From Ziziphus jujuba (Eukaryota; Streptophyta; Magnoliopsida; Rosales; Rhamnaceae), in NCBI RefSeq assembly GCF_031755915.1, contig NC_083382.1, forward strand, positions 12,535,001 through 12,599,000: a stretch of 64,000 nucleotides of DNA. Reading direction: 5' to 3'. The position numbers were made by a program, and so were the translations under genes. Of the stretch, positions 1 to 11,003 are shown piece by piece. The notes under the pieces are model-generated. The model searched no databases and was not told where the DNA came from. It saw only the letters and a list, made by a program, of their open reading frames with translations. The stretch's first letter is position 1. Each line of letters starts with the position of its first letter.

Positions 1-1562
1 AACACCGACAACCTGGTACCTAGAGGAACAGAATTTAAGAGTGTGAGATGCTAATCATCTCAGTGAGCGACCCTACTACTCTACACTATCATACCACGGT
101 AATAGGTATATAAATAATAATTATTTGGAAATAATAATGTCTCTCAAAACCCTTACAATTCTCTCAGTTGGAAAGGTTCCCCTTTTAAAACATTTTCACA
201 AAACCCTTTATTCATATTTCCCGAAACCAAGACATCAATTAAATACCAGAAGCGGTAACAACTATATCTTTAATTCCAATTCAGTTTCCAAACATTTTAT
301 TTTTAAAACACAGTTCTGAAAATCATTTGATGCACCCACTATATACCAGTGGCGCCAACAGTACCCAGCGTCCCAAGGTACCGCCAGACAGGAGGTTATA
401 GAAAGAAACCGGCATACGGTCGCGTGGCGTCCCACTGCGCCGCTGCTAACCTGGTGTCCCGGCCAAAGGGGGGTGGCCGCCCTCTCCGATGGCATCCACA
501 GGACACCCTCATAATATCAACCGCGCGCTACTCACACCCACCTGCGCGCTAATCACAACCGTGTGCACACTAACCATATCACATATACCATATCACATAA
601 TCAGAACACCAGTACGTGCACGGTGCATCTAAAAATCATAAAATCCACAATTTAAATTATAAAACAAATTTCACATTTTTCATAAACATAGCGGGCATAA
701 TCCATCCGCTTGAACCGGGAATTTTCCCACAATTTCTTTGTAATCAATGCCATAAATTTCATGATTTTCAAATCCACCAACTTTCAAATCCATCAATTCA
801 AATATCCACATTTTCCCAATAGCATAAATAATGCTCAAAATCTCATAATCAAATCTCATAATATTTCATGGGCATATTTTATAAAAATTGAAATCACCAA
901 CATAACCAAATATTTTCCTTGAAATATTTGAAATTCAAATCGTGCCCAATTTACCATTAAAACCACACCAATTTCAAAATCCTCAAAACCATAAAATAAT
1001 TCCACATGGCATAAATTGTAGAATTCGCATTTTCTTAAATCCAATAAATTCATAAATAATTCTACAATAAATTCAATAAATATTTGGCACATAGAAATTA
1101 AATTCCAAATATTTAATTCACACATAATATATTCATCAATTAAATTCCTCAAAATTAATTTGAAGGTGGGTCACTCACCTTGTGCACGTATCTCAATCAA
1201 GATCCTCCGCAGGATCGACTCCGCTACTTGCACGTGCACCTAAAACATCCACAGTACCAAAACCACAAATATTAATATTTTATTCGGGTAATCCCCAAAT
1301 GGGTACCCGAGGAGCGAACACCAAACGATAACTAAAATTTACGAATGATATACCGAATCGAAGCTCGAGTGGTGCTAATCACAGATCCGGTCTTAATTTC
1401 CGATGATCGTACCCGACGGGGTCGGAATTTTATCGGGAAGCTTTTCGGGTTTCGGCTCTGCAATTCTCCCAAACCGTCGCGAATTGGTGGAAACGGAAGT
1501 CGGATTTGGGTTCAGGAGGTCGAACACTGCGGACTGGAGCTGGCCGAAATTTTCGGGGTACT
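1..1562 (-). repeat. Array LTR 1, left part (interrupted by nested element)
   Basis: This aligns with bases 399 onward of the intact LTR at 18243-21275. It continues at 12409, after the nested element. The two pieces plus the missing 398 bp total about 3032 bp, the length of the other array LTRs, so the LTR was whole before the insertion. Confidence 0.93.
1558..1562. repeat. Target-site duplication GTACT, left copy
   Basis: GTACT immediately precedes the nested element's TGTCAGG terminus. The same five bases follow its other terminus at 12404-12408. The intact LTR at 18243-21275 carries a single GTACT at the matching place. Confidence 0.95.
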
Positions 1563-4233
1563 TGTCAGGACCCGTCCAAAGTTCCCCACCGGAACCCTAG
1601 ACAAGCCCTGATCCCAGGGAAACCCTACCGGACCCTTCTGTGGAAGATCCGGCAGAACCTCCCCTAAGGGATGGACTTACCACAAAATTTCCTGCACTGA
1701 AAACACACTTCTATAATTGTTCCCTTATTCCTCCCACAGTACGACGAACTGGTTCCACAAATTTCAGCACTCCAAAATAAAAATACAGTAATCCAGTGCA
1801 ATACAAATACATAAGTGTCCCATACAGTATACAGAGCTTTATGAAGTACTACAAAATACAGAATACAACAAAAGTGAACGAAATATTACAACTGCAGTAA
1901 AAGAAGAACAAGGTACTGCGCGAACAAATACAGCGAGGAAGATCGAGTCCGCTCCGAGTGAACACCGACTACCTGGTACCTAGAGGAACGAAATTTAAGA
2001 GCGTGAGATGCTAATCATCTCAGTGAGCGACCCTACTACTCTACACTATCATACCACGGTAATAGGTATATAAATAATAATTATTTGGAAATAATAATGT
2101 CTCTCAAAACCCTTACAATTCTCTCAGTTGGAAAGGTTCCCCTTTTAAAACATTTTCACAAAACCCTTTATTCATATTTCCCGAAAACCAAGACATCAAT
2201 TAAATACCAGAACAGTAATATTATATTTTTAATTCCAATACAGTTTCCAAACATTTTATTTTTAAAACACAGTTCTGAAAATCATTTGATGCACCCACTA
2301 TATACCAGTGGCGCCAACAGTACCCAGCGTCCCAAGGTACCGCCAGACAGGAGGTTATAGAAAGAAACCGGCATACGGTCGCGTGGCGTCCCACTGCGCC
2401 GCTGCTAACCTGGTGTCCCGGCCAAAGGGGGGTGGCCGCCCTCTCCGATGGCATCCACAGGACACCCTCATAATATCAACCGCGCGCTACTCACACCCAC
2501 CTGCGCGCTAATCACAACCGTGTGCACACTAACCATATCACATATACCATATCACATAATCAGAACACCAGTACGTGCACGGTGCATCTAAAAATTATAA
2601 AATCCATAAATTTAAATCATAAAACAAATTTCACATTTTTCATAAGCATAGCGGGCATAATCCATCCGCTTGAACCGGGAAATTCTCCACAATTTCCTTA
2701 TAATCCATACCATAAATTCCATGATTTTCAAATCCACCAACTCCCAAATCCATCAATTCAAATATCCACATTTTTTCCAAGCATAAATAATTTCTCGAAA
2801 TATCATAATCAAATCCCATAATATTTTATGGGCATATTTCATAAAAATTGAAATCACCAACATAACCAAATATTTTCCTTGAAATATTTGAAAATCAAAT
2901 CGTACCCAATTTACCATTAAAACCACACCAATTTCAAAATCCTCAAAACCATAAAATAATTCCACACGGCATAAATTTGTAGAATTCGCATTTTCTTAAA
3001 TCCAATAAATTCATAAATAATTCTACAATAAATCCAATAAATATTTGGCACATAGAAATTAAATTCCAAATATTTAATTCACACATAATATATTCATCAA
3101 TTAAATTCCCCAAAATTAATTTGAAGGTGGGTCACTCACCTTGTGCACGTATCTCAATCAAGATCCTCCGCAGGATCGACTCCGCTACTTGCACGTGCAC
3201 CTAAAACATCCACAGTACCAAAACCACAAATATTAATATTTTATTCGGGTAATCCCCAAATGGGTACCCGGGGAGCGAACACCAAACGATAACTAAAATT
3301 TACGAATTATATACCGAATCGAAGCTCGAGTGATGCTAATCACAGATCCGGTCTTAATTTCCGATGATCGTACCCGACGGGGTCGGAATTTTATCGGGAA
3401 GCTTTTTGGGTTTCGGCTTTGCAATTCTCCCAAACCGTCGCGAATTGGTGGAAACGGAAGTCGGATTTGGGTTCAGGAGGTCGAACACTGCGGACTGGAG
3501 CTGGCCGGAATTTTCGGGGTACTCGCCGGAACAGTACTTTCCGGCGGGCCGCCACGTCACCGGCAACCGTCGCCGGAACAGTAATTTCCGACGGTGGCCG
3601 TTTGCTGTGAAATTTTGCAGATTTGTAGATCGTGAGGAGAGCAATCCAACGGGACCGACGGTGAGCAAAACGGAGGTCGGACGGCGGAGAAATCACCGTT
3701 TGAAGATTTTCGACCCCTCGCCGGAAAACGCTCCGATCCCGGCGCGTCGGTGGTCCGATGGTCGTGATTTTTGGTGGGTAGGCCGGACTTGAAGAGAGGA
3801 TCAAGGCTGTCAGGCGCGTGTGGCCGGAAAATGGCCGGAACAGTGCCGATTCGCGGTGGCCGGCGGTGGAGGGGAAAAATCGCCGCCAAACTTCGGACGT
3901 CCGATCCGGGCGCGTCCGGCGGCCGTTTGCCGTGAAATTTGGAGGTTTTGCCGGAAATGAGGTGGGCAACCTTTCTGTCCGGCGCGTGTACAGTAACTCG
4001 GCCGGAACAGTGGCAAAATCCGGTGGCCGGCGGTGGCTCTCTCTTTCTCTCTCCTCTCTCTCTTTCTCTCTCTTCTCTCTCTTTCTCTCTCTTCCCCGAG
4101 TGTTTTAACAAATAAAACCCCTGCATGACACTGTTCATGCCACGTGGACCAATCAGAAACTGACACGTGGCGTTTCACTGTTCACCGACCCAAAAAAAAT
4201 ATTAAAATAATACGGTATCCGGTAAACTTCAAA

Positions 4234-4480
4234 CGTCCATAACTTTTTAACCGGATGTCCGTTTTGAGCGTGCCGCTAGTCTGTGAACTCGTATCGACGA
4301 GCACTTCACAACCATGCATGAGTCAAAGCTCAATTCCCCATAAACAAAAAGTCAACTCCGGCACCCCTTGGACAGTTTGGACCGCAACTTGTTTCGTCCA
4401 TAACTTTCAAACCGTAGTTCCGTTTTCGACGTGCTACTAGTCTACGAACTCAGGGCGTCATGCACTTCGCCACGGTACCC
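4234..4480 (-). repeat. Degenerate direct repeat inside U3 (two units, 161 bp apart)
   Basis: Units start at 4234 and 4395, both with CGTCCATAACTTT. Each continues with a diverged form of the same ~80 bp, including GTGC(C/T)(G/A)CTAGTCT and a CACTTC(A/G)C end. The same pair occurs in the other LTRs, so the duplication is old and a fixed part of this family's U3. Confidence 0.7.
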
Positions 4481-4503
4481 TGGTCAACTCGAAATTCCCA
4501 CCG

Positions 4504-4560
4504 AGTCAAAAAGTCAACTTTGACCCCTTCAGTCAACGGTCAACGGTCAACCTCGGTCAA
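4504..4560 (-). promoter_or_regulatory. Cluster of seven W-box cores at the U3 start
   Basis: W-box cores TTGAC(C/T) occur on minus at 4504-4509, 4512-4517, 4531-4536, 4538-4543, 4545-4550 and 4555-4560, and on plus at 4520-4525. W-boxes bind WRKY factors, which respond to defence and wounding. The cluster is at the start of every LTR of this family in the window, with varying GGTCAAC copy number. Binding is inferred from the motif only. Confidence 0.5.
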
Positions 4561-4600
4561 CGTGCACGGATTCCGGTGCGATTCGGGACGGGGTGTTACA

Positions 4601-4614
4601 GCCTTCCCCCCTTA
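4601..4614 (-). other. Polypurine tract of nested element
   Basis: On minus it reads TAAGGGGGGAAGGC directly against the 3' LTR (TGTAACACC). This is the expected place and composition for the plus-strand DNA primer. Confidence 0.9.
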
Positions 4615-4644
4615 CAAAAATTTCGTCCTCGAAATTTCCGCACG

Positions 4645-7600
4645 TCACTGGAACAGATACGGGTACTGCTCACGCATCTGTGCTTCGGGTTCCCACGTTG
4701 CTTCCTCGACCAAGTGGTTCCGCCATAAAACCTTAACTAGAGGAATAGTCTTGTTGCGTAGCGTGCGTTCCTCGCGATCCAAAATCTGTACTGGCTGCTC
4801 CACATACGAAAGATCTTCCCTTATCTCTATATCCGGACTCTCGAGTACGTGCGAAGGGTCTGCAATATACTTCCGTAGCATCGACACATGAAACACGTTG
4901 TGTACTCGAGCTAGCTCTTCCGGTAACGCCAACCTATACGCCACCGGGCCAATCCTCTCCGTAACCTCGTAAGGCCCAATATAACGAGGACCCAACTTAC
5001 CTCGTCGTCCAAAACGTACTACTCCTTTCCATGGAGATAGTTTTAGGAATACCCAATCTCCTACCTCGAATTCCAAATCCTTTCTACGCACATCGGCGTA
5101 ACTCTTCTGTCTATCTTGGGCAACCTTCAATCGATCCCTAATGATCTTCACCTTGTCCAAGGTCATCCTTAAATACTCAGATCCGACCGCATTAGTTGTT
5201 GCAAGGAGCCTCTCTTCTCCTACCTCACTCCAACACAAAGGTGTCCGACACTGCCTCCCATATAAAGCTTCATACGGGGACATTCCAGTACTCGCTTGAT
5301 AACTGTTGTTGTAGACAAACTCTATCAGTGGCAGTTGTTCATCCCAGCTACCGTTAAATTGCATAATGCAAGACCTTAGCATGTCTTCTAATGTCTGGAT
5401 TGTGCGCTCTGCTTGTCCATCAGATTGTGGGTGAAAAGCGGTGCTGTAGTTAAGTCTTGCTCCTAGTGCATCAGCCAACTTCCGCCATAGTCGTGAAGTA
5501 AAGCGCGGATCTCGATCGGAGACGATGGCTAACGGTACTCCATGAAGACTTACAATGCGTTGCACGAACAACTGGGCTAACTTCTCGGGCGAAAAACGTT
5601 CTCGTACCGGTAGGAAGTGTGCCGACTTGGTGAGACGATCAATGATTACCCAAATGCCGTCGTACCTTCTAGGTGTGGAAGGAAGCTTGAATACGAAGTC
5701 CATGTTGAGTTCTTCCCACTTCCACACGGGAATCGGTAAAGGTTGGAGTAGTCCCGAAGGCTTCTGTCTTTCTGCTTTCACTTGTTGACAAATCAAACAT
5801 TTTGATACAAAGTCTGCCACTTCTCTCTTCATACCAATCCACCAATAATACTTAACAAGCGTCCGATACATCTTGGTACTCCCAGGATGCATCGCATACA
5901 TCGAGCTATGCGCCTCCTCCAAAATCTCCTTTTTGAGTCCTGGGATATCCGGAACGCAAAGTCGTCCTTTATACACGAGGGCTCCATCCCTCCTTATGGA
6001 AAATTCCGGATCAAGACCTTCTTGTACCTTGCCCTTAATTGTCCTAAACTTAGGATCTTTCATTTGGGTCTCTACTATACGATCCACCAACACCGGTCGT
6101 ACCTGGAAGCTAGCCATGAGAACTCCTGAAGGATGCATATGCATTAACACCCCCATCTTCTTCAACTCCACCATGAGAGGTAGTTGGATGACTTGGATGT
6201 GAGCAAGGGATTCAGTAGCCTTCCTACTCAAAGCATCTGCCACTACATTCGCCTTACCCGGGTGATAGTCAATCACACAGTCATAATCCTTTAACAACTC
6301 CATCCATCGCCTTTGCCTCATATTTAACTCCTTCTGAGTGAAAATATACTTGAGGCTCTTGTGGTCGGTATAGATTTGGCACGCGGCCCCATACAAGTAG
6401 TGCCTCCACTTCTTTAGAGCAAAGACTACCGCCGCCAATTCTAAGTCGTGCGTAGGGTAATTCTGTTCGTGCTGCTTCAATTGCCGAGATGCATACGCTA
6501 CCACCCTTTGATTCTGCATTAGCACGCAACCCAACCCTTGATGGGATGCATCACAATAAACTTCAAAACCTTCATTCCCATCAGGTAAAGTTAAAACAGG
6601 TGCGGATGTCAACTTTTGCTTCAACTCCTGAAAACTCTGTTCACACCTGTCCGTCCAACTAAATTCAACATTCTTTCGGGTCAATCTATGAAGCGGCCCG
6701 GCAATCCTTGAAAACCCTTCAATAAAACGACGGTAGTAACCCGCTAATCCAAGAAAACTTCGTACCTCCCTCACAGTGGTAGGGCGCTCCCAACTCAACA
6801 CTGCCTTTACCTTATCAGGGTCCACATAGATACCTTCTGCCGACACGATATGTCCGAGAAAACCCACTTGATTCAACCAGAATTCACACTTGTCGAATTT
6901 AGCATATAGCTGATGCTGCCTTAGAGTTTGGAGCACTCTCTTCAAATGCCTCACGTGCTCTTCTTGGCTCCTTGAATAGATCAGAATGTCATCGATAAAT
7001 ACAATGACAAAATGATCCAAGTACGGACGAAACACCCTATTCATCAAGTCCATGAAAGCTGCTGGGGCATTGGTGAGTCCGAACGACATCACTAGGAATT
7101 CATAATGTCCGTACCTCGTCCTAAAGGCAGTCTTAGGAATGTCCGACTCTCGGATCCTTAACTGACGGTATCCCGACCTCAAGTCGATCTTGGAGAACAC
7201 CTTGGCACCTTGGAGTTGGTCGAATAGATCATCTATCCTTGGCAACGGATAGCGATTAGGAATGGTGACCTTATTAAGTTGTCGGTAGTCTATACACAGC
7301 CTTAGACTACCATCCTTTTTCTTTACAAACAAAACTGGGGCTCCCCACGGCGATATACTTGGTCTAATAAACCCCTTATCTACCAAATCTTGCAACTGGA
7401 CCTTTAGCTCCCTTAACTCTGCTGGAGCCATCCGATACGGTGGTAGAGAAATAGGCACGGTGCCTGGAATCAATTCAATGGGAAAGTCAACTTCCCTTTC
7501 CGGAGGCAATCCTGGTAACTCCTCAGGAAACACGTCCGGGAAATCCCTCACAACGGGCATGTCTTCCAACCTGACCCCACTTACTCGGGTATCTATCACA

Positions 7601-9219
7601 TGAGCCAAATACCCATGGCAACCTTTATTCAGTAGCTTCTTGGCGGTAAGGGTAGATATCAACCTCGGTAAGGGCCTTCCAACTCCTCCACGGAATACTA
7701 CTTCTGGCAACCCTGGCCTCCTGAATGTAACTTCCTTGCTGAAACAGTCTACAGATGCATGGTTCCTTGCCAACCAATCCATGCCCAAAATTACATCAAG
7801 TCCGGACAGATCCAACAGGATCAAGTCCGCCTCCATCACTTGATCTTCGATGCAGAAGAAACATTCCTTGATTAACTGGCTAGGCCACAAGGATTCTCCT
7901 GCAGGAGTGGCTATCTCTACTAGACATTCTAAAGGAGTAGGGGTCATACCGACCCGAGTGACGAATTCCTTGGAGATGAATGAATGTGTTGCTCCCGGGT
8001 CTATAAGTACTAATGCATCATTACCAAATATATTCAACGTACCTGCCACGACGTCCGGTGTAGCTAGGGCCTCCTGCTGCGTCATCGCAAACACTCGACC
8101 CTGCCCTGTCTGCTGGGGCCTCCGTCCTCTACCCCTGCTCGGTCCAACAGGCTGTGGGACTGATCCCGATGAACCTCCTACTGCATAACTCCCTCGGGAA
8201 CTCTGACCCCGCGATCCACTGGTCTGATGTGATGGTGGGCTCGCCCCTAACACTCCCGCCTCTCCATAAGGGCAATTTCTCTTAATATGTCCCGCTTGTC
8301 CACACTGAAAGCACACACCCTCAAACTGGCAAATCCCATGGTGTGCTCTATTGCAACGTCTGCAGAATGGCTTGGGGCTAAACCCAGAGTGCTGATATGA
8401 GCTCGTGCCGCCGCTGATGGAATGGCGCGCTGGTTGGGGCATACGATAGCCGCCTCTCCTCTGAAATCTGCCTCGAGGGCTGAACCCACCACTGTCTGAG
8501 CCTGAACTATGACTCTTCTTAGATGCCCCCTGTCGGGGTACCCCGCTGTACGAACCTTCGAACGGTCTGCGCCTCGAGGGTCTGTGTATCTCCGCCTGTC
8601 TCTCTAGCTCGAGCGCTGCATCCCTGGCGGACTGATAGGTGGGGTGTACTGACCCAGAAAGGGTGTAGCCGATGCTCTCGTTCAACCCGTCTATGAACCT
8701 CACTTTCTTCGCGTGATCATCGGGAATCAAGTGCATGCAGAACTCTGACAGCTCCCGGAACCTCCTCTCGTACTCTGTCACCGTCATGTTTCCCTGGCGC
8801 AGTCCCTCGAACTCTCTCCTTCTCGCCTCACGGTAGGCAGGAGGACAGAACTCAGTAGAGAAGGCAAGCTTGAACTGGTCCCACGTATGCCTTCTGCGGG
8901 TCTTCTCCATTTGCCACCACTTCCGGGCGTCTCCCTCTAACATGAACCCAGAAATCCTCACCATATCCTCATCGGGGCACTGCATCCCCTCTTCCAAGAT
9001 TTTCTCCATGCTGGATAGCCACTTCAAGGCTGCAGCTGGGCCTTGGCTTCCATCGAACTCCACGGCTCCTAAACGTCGAGCCTGATCCACGGATCGGTTA
9101 CTAGAGCTTGAACCTCCTAAGGCTCTAGTTAGCTGAGAGACCAGATCTCTAAGGCTTGATCGACTCCCGGAACTCTCAGCCGAGCGTTCCCGAGTTCTAC
9201 GTGTGTCCCGCCGACTCAT
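4645..9219 (-). CDS. Intact Ty3/gypsy Gag-Pol polyprotein (1524 aa)
   Basis: A single ORF encodes all retrotransposition functions in the order Gag, protease, reverse transcriptase, RNase H, integrase, chromodomain-like tail. Gag covers about residues 60-330 and ends with two zinc knuckles, a degenerate one ([12 protein letters not shown]) and [14 protein letters not shown] (C303, C306, H311, C316). The protease motif is D407-P-G-A, where most relatives have D(S/T)GA. Reverse transcriptase spans about 590-780 with the FIDD box at 741-744; its usual SGYHQ motif is SGYRQ here (R685). RNase H has D890. Integrase has H1104, H1111, C1141, C1144 and a D1174, D1235, E1271 triad with 35 residues between the last two. 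The last ~65 residues look like a chromodomain, which in chromoviruses directs integration into heterochromatin. The start is the first Met, 16 nt after a strong splice acceptor. No frameshift or stop is seen. Confidence 0.96.
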   Translation of the reverse strand: MSRRDTRRTRERSAESSGSRSSLRDLVSQLTRALGGSSSSNRSVDQARRLGAVEFDGSQGPAAALKWLSSMEKILEEGMQCPDEDMVRISGFMLEGDARKWWQMEKTRRRHTWDQFKLAFSTEFCPPAYREARRREFEGLRQGNMTVTEYERRFRELSEFCMHLIPDDHAKKVRFIDGLNESIGYTLSGSVHPTYQSARDAALELERQAEIHRPSRRRPFEGSYSGVPRQGASKKSHSSGSDSGGFSPRGRFQRRGGYRMPQPARHSISGGTSSYQHSGFSPKPFCRRCNRAHHGICQFEGVCFQCGQAGHIKRNCPYGEAGVLGASPPSHQTSGSRGQSSRGSYAVGGSSGSVPQPVGPSRGRGRRPQQTGQGRVFAMTQQEALATPDVVAGTLNIFGNDALVLIDPGATHSFISKEFVTRVGMTPTPLECLVEIATPAGESLWPSQLIKECFFCIEDQVMEADLILLDLSGLDVILGMDWLARNHASVDCFSKEVTFRRPGLPEVVFRGGVGRPLPRLISTLTAKKLLNKGCHGYLAHVIDTRVSGVRLEDMPVVRDFPDVFPEELPGLPPEREVDFPIELIPGTVPISLPPYRMAPAELRELKVQLQDLVDKGFIRPSISPWGAPVLFVKKKDGSLRLCIDYRQLNKVTIPNRYPLPRIDDLFDQLQGAKVFSKIDLRSGYRQLRIRESDIPKTAFRTRYGHYEFLVMSFGLTNAPAAFMDLMNRVFRPYLDHFVIVFIDDILIYSRSQEEHVRHLKRVLQTLRQHQLYAKFDKCEFWLNQVGFLGHIVSAEGIYVDPDKVKAVLSWERPTTVREVRSFLGLAGYYRRFIEGFSRIAGPLHRLTRKNVEFSWTDRCEQSFQELKQKLTSAPVLTLPDGNEGFEVYCDASHQGLGCVLMQNQRVVAYASRQLKQHEQNYPTHDLELAAVVFALKKWRHYLYGAACQIYTDHKSLKYIFTQKELNMRQRRWMELLKDYDCVIDYHPGKANVVADALSRKATESLAHIQVIQLPLMVELKKMGVLMHMHPSGVLMASFQVRPVLVDRIVETQMKDPKFRTIKGKVQEGLDPEFSIRRDGALVYKGRLCVPDIPGLKKEILEEAHSSMYAMHPGSTKMYRTLVKYYWWIGMKREVADFVSKCLICQQVKAERQKPSGLLQPLPIPVWKWEELNMDFVFKLPSTPRRYDGIWVIIDRLTKSAHFLPVRERFSPEKLAQLFVQRIVSLHGVPLAIVSDRDPRFTSRLWRKLADALGARLNYSTAFHPQSDGQAERTIQTLEDMLRSCIMQFNGSWDEQLPLIEFVYNNSYQASTGMSPYEALYGRQCRTPLCWSEVGEERLLATTNAVGSEYLRMTLDKVKIIRDRLKVAQDRQKSYADVRRKDLEFEVGDWVFLKLSPWKGVVRFGRRGKLGPRYIGPYEVTERIGPVAYRLALPEELARVHNVFHVSMLRKYIADPSHVLESPDIEIREDLSYVEQPVQILDREERTLRNKTIPLVKVLWRNHLVEEATWEPEAQMREQYPYLFQ

Positions 9220-9351
9220 CGTAGTCGATTAAAAACTGAAGAAACAAACAAGAGTTTAGAAACAGGGACACTTAAGCACGATTACAAAAGGAAGGACTTT
9301 ACGGATGGGCTGTACAGCAATGCACAGTCCCTTAGGATTACAAGAACCTAT
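9220..9351 (-). other. Short leader between primer-binding site and gag ATG, with splice acceptor
   Basis: About 130 nt separate the primer-binding site from the start codon. In the element sense the leader ends with a pyrimidine-rich run and TTTCTTCAG (CAG at 9236-9238), a good plant 3' splice site, 16 nt before the ATG. The array copies lack four A residues here (12 nt before the ATG) but keep the acceptor. Use as a splice site is inferred. Confidence 0.5.
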
Positions 9352-9363
9352 GCTCTGATACCA
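9352..9363 (-). other. Primer-binding site, initiator-Met tRNA
   Basis: On minus it reads TGGTATCAGAGC, two bases after the 5' LTR end. This is the standard plant primer-binding site complementary to the 3' end of tRNA-iMet. Confidence 0.95.
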
Positions 9364-9806
9364 ACTGTCAGGACCCGTCCAAAGTTCCCCACCGGAACCC
9401 TAGACAAGCCCTGATCCCAGGGAAACCCTACCGGACCCTTCTGTGGAAGATCCGGCAGAACCTCCCCTAAGGGATGGACTTACCACAAAATTTCCTGCAC
9501 TGAAAACACACTTCTATAATTGTTCCCTTATTCCTCCCACAGTACGACGAACTGGTTCCACAAATTTCAGCACTCCAAAATAAAAATACAGTAATCCAGT
9601 GCAATACAAATACATAAGTGTCCCATACAGTATACAGAGCTTTATGAAGTACTACAAAATACAGAATACAACAAAAGTGAACGAAATATTACAACTGCAG
9701 TAAAAGAAGAACAAGGTACTGCGCGAACAAATACAGCGAGGAAGATCGAGTCCGCTCCGAGTGAACACCGACTACCTGGTACCTAGAGGAACGAAATTTA
9801 AGAGCG

Positions 9807-9825
9807 TGAGATGCTAATCATCTCA
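9807..9825 (-). other. Conserved LTR stem-loop TGAGATG/CATCTCA
   Basis: Perfect 7-bp inverted repeat around a 5-nt loop (TGAGATG CTAAT CATCTCA), ~440 nt from the LTR end. It is also present at 44-62, 2004-2022 and in every other LTR copy of this family, including diverged ones near 38040, 40650, 48260 and 56340 (the last with one arm mismatch). Flanking bases (CAGTGAG(C/T)GACC) are conserved too. Function unknown; dimerisation, packaging or 3'-end formation are possible. Confidence 0.6.
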
Positions 9826-10094
9826 GTGAGCGACCCTACTACTCTACACTATCATACCACGGTAATAGGTATATAAATAATAATTATTTGGAAATAATAA
9901 TGTCTCTCAAAACCCTTACAATTCTCTCAGTTGGAAAGGTTCCCCTTTTAAAACATTTTCACAAAACCCTTTATTCATATTTCCCGAAAACCAAGACATC
10001 AATTAAATACCAGAACAGTAATATTATATTTTTAATTCCAATACAGTTTCCAAACATTTTATTTTTAAAACACAGTTCTGAAAATCATTTGATG

Positions 10095-10270
10095 CACCCA
10101 CTATATACCAGTGGCGCCAACAGTACCCAGCGTCCCAAGGTACCGCCAGACAGGAGGTTATAGAAAGAAACCGGCATACGGTCGCGTGGCGTCCCACTGC
10201 GCCGCTGCTAACCTGGTGTCCCGGCCAAAGGGGGGTGGCCGCCCTCTCCGATGGCATCCACAGGACACCC
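10095..10270 (-). other. GC-rich conserved island in LTR
   Basis: A ~170 bp GC-rich block inside an AT-rich half-LTR. It stays recognisable in all diverged copies (38780-38950, 41010-41200, 47130-47390, 55740-55990) while flanking AT-rich DNA does not align well. Its edge carries the imperfect palindrome CCACTATATACCAGTGG, which gives a TATATA in the element sense. A folded RNA or a second core promoter are possible; neither is shown. Confidence 0.45.
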
Positions 10271-10942
10271 TCATAATATCAACCGCGCGCTACTCACACC
10301 CACCTGCGCGCTAATCACAACCGTGTGCACACTAACCATATCACATATACCATATCACATAATCAGAACACCAGTACGTGCACGGTGCATCTAAAAATTA
10401 TAAAATCCATAAATTTAAATCATAAAACAAATTTCACATTTTTCATAAGCATAGCGGGCATAATCCATCCGCTTGAACCGGGAAATTCTCCACAATTTCC
10501 TTATAATCCATACCATAAATTCCATGATTTTCAAATCCACCAACTCCCAAATCCATCAATTCAAATATCCACATTTTTTCCAAGCATAAATAATTTCTCG
10601 AAATATCATAATCAAATCCCATAATATTTTATGGGCATATTTCATAAAAATTGAAATCACCAACATAACCAAATATTTTCCTTGAAATATTTGAAAATCA
10701 AATCGTACCCAATTTACCATTAAAACCACACCAATTTCAAAATCCTCAAAACCATAAAATAATTCCACACGGCATAAATTTGTAGAATTCGCATTTTCTT
10801 AAATCCAATAAATTCATAAATAATTCTACAATAAATCCAATAAATATTTGGCACATAGAAATTAAATTCCAAATATTTAATTCACACATAATATATTCAT
10901 CAATTAAATTCCCCAAAATTAATTTGAAGGTGGGTCACTCAC

Positions 10943-11003
10943 CTTGTGCACGTATCTCAATCAAGATCCTCCGCAGGATCGACTCCGCTACTTGCACGTG
11001 CAC
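10943..11003 (-). other. Candidate 61-nt LTR mini-exon with stem-loops
   Basis: In the element sense the segment is preceded by TTTTAG (11009-11004) and followed by GTGAGT (10942-10937). Inside, GTGCACGT at one end pairs with ACGTGCAC near the other, enclosing GATCCT/AGGATC around a GCGG loop. The equivalents at 41780-41840 (minus), 46425-46485 (plus) and 55001-55061 (plus) are each exactly 61 nt with AG before and GTGAGT or GTAAGT after. Constant length, constant splice sites and paired arms in otherwise diverged LTRs suggest selection. Splicing itself is inferred. Confidence 0.55.

Larger units (their letters stand above)
1563..4600 (-). repeat. Nested element 3' LTR
   Basis: 3038 bp with TG...CA ends. 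On the minus strand it follows the polypurine tract, so it is the 3' LTR. It contains a CT-rich tract (4037-4093 on plus, GA-rich in the element sense), promoter-like motifs at 4110-4169, a 161-bp-spaced internal repeat and a cluster of GGTCAA/AGTCAA motifs at 4504-4560. The half distal to the promoter is AT-rich, apart from a conserved GC-rich island near 2295-2470. Confidence 0.95.

Noticed and set aside
3391..3969. Arg/Pro-rich ORFs of 100-250 codons in the LTRs (also 11194-11772, 20073-20816, 27865-28611, 35658-36404)
   Set aside because: They lie in the GC-rich LTR leader, overlap in several frames, match no family, and repeat only because the LTR repeats. GC-rich DNA with few stops explains them.
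3557..4138. ORFs with GERERER/KREREER runs
   Set aside because: These are translations of the CT/GA microsatellite in the LTR, not proteins.
5555..8188. Plus-strand ORFs of 63-112 codons opposite Gag-Pol
   Set aside because: Shadows of the minus-strand coding sequence; codon pattern and conservation follow the minus frame.
9340..9370. tRNA gene at the primer-binding site
   Set aside because: Only 12 bases complementary to the tRNA 3' end are present; no cloverleaf.
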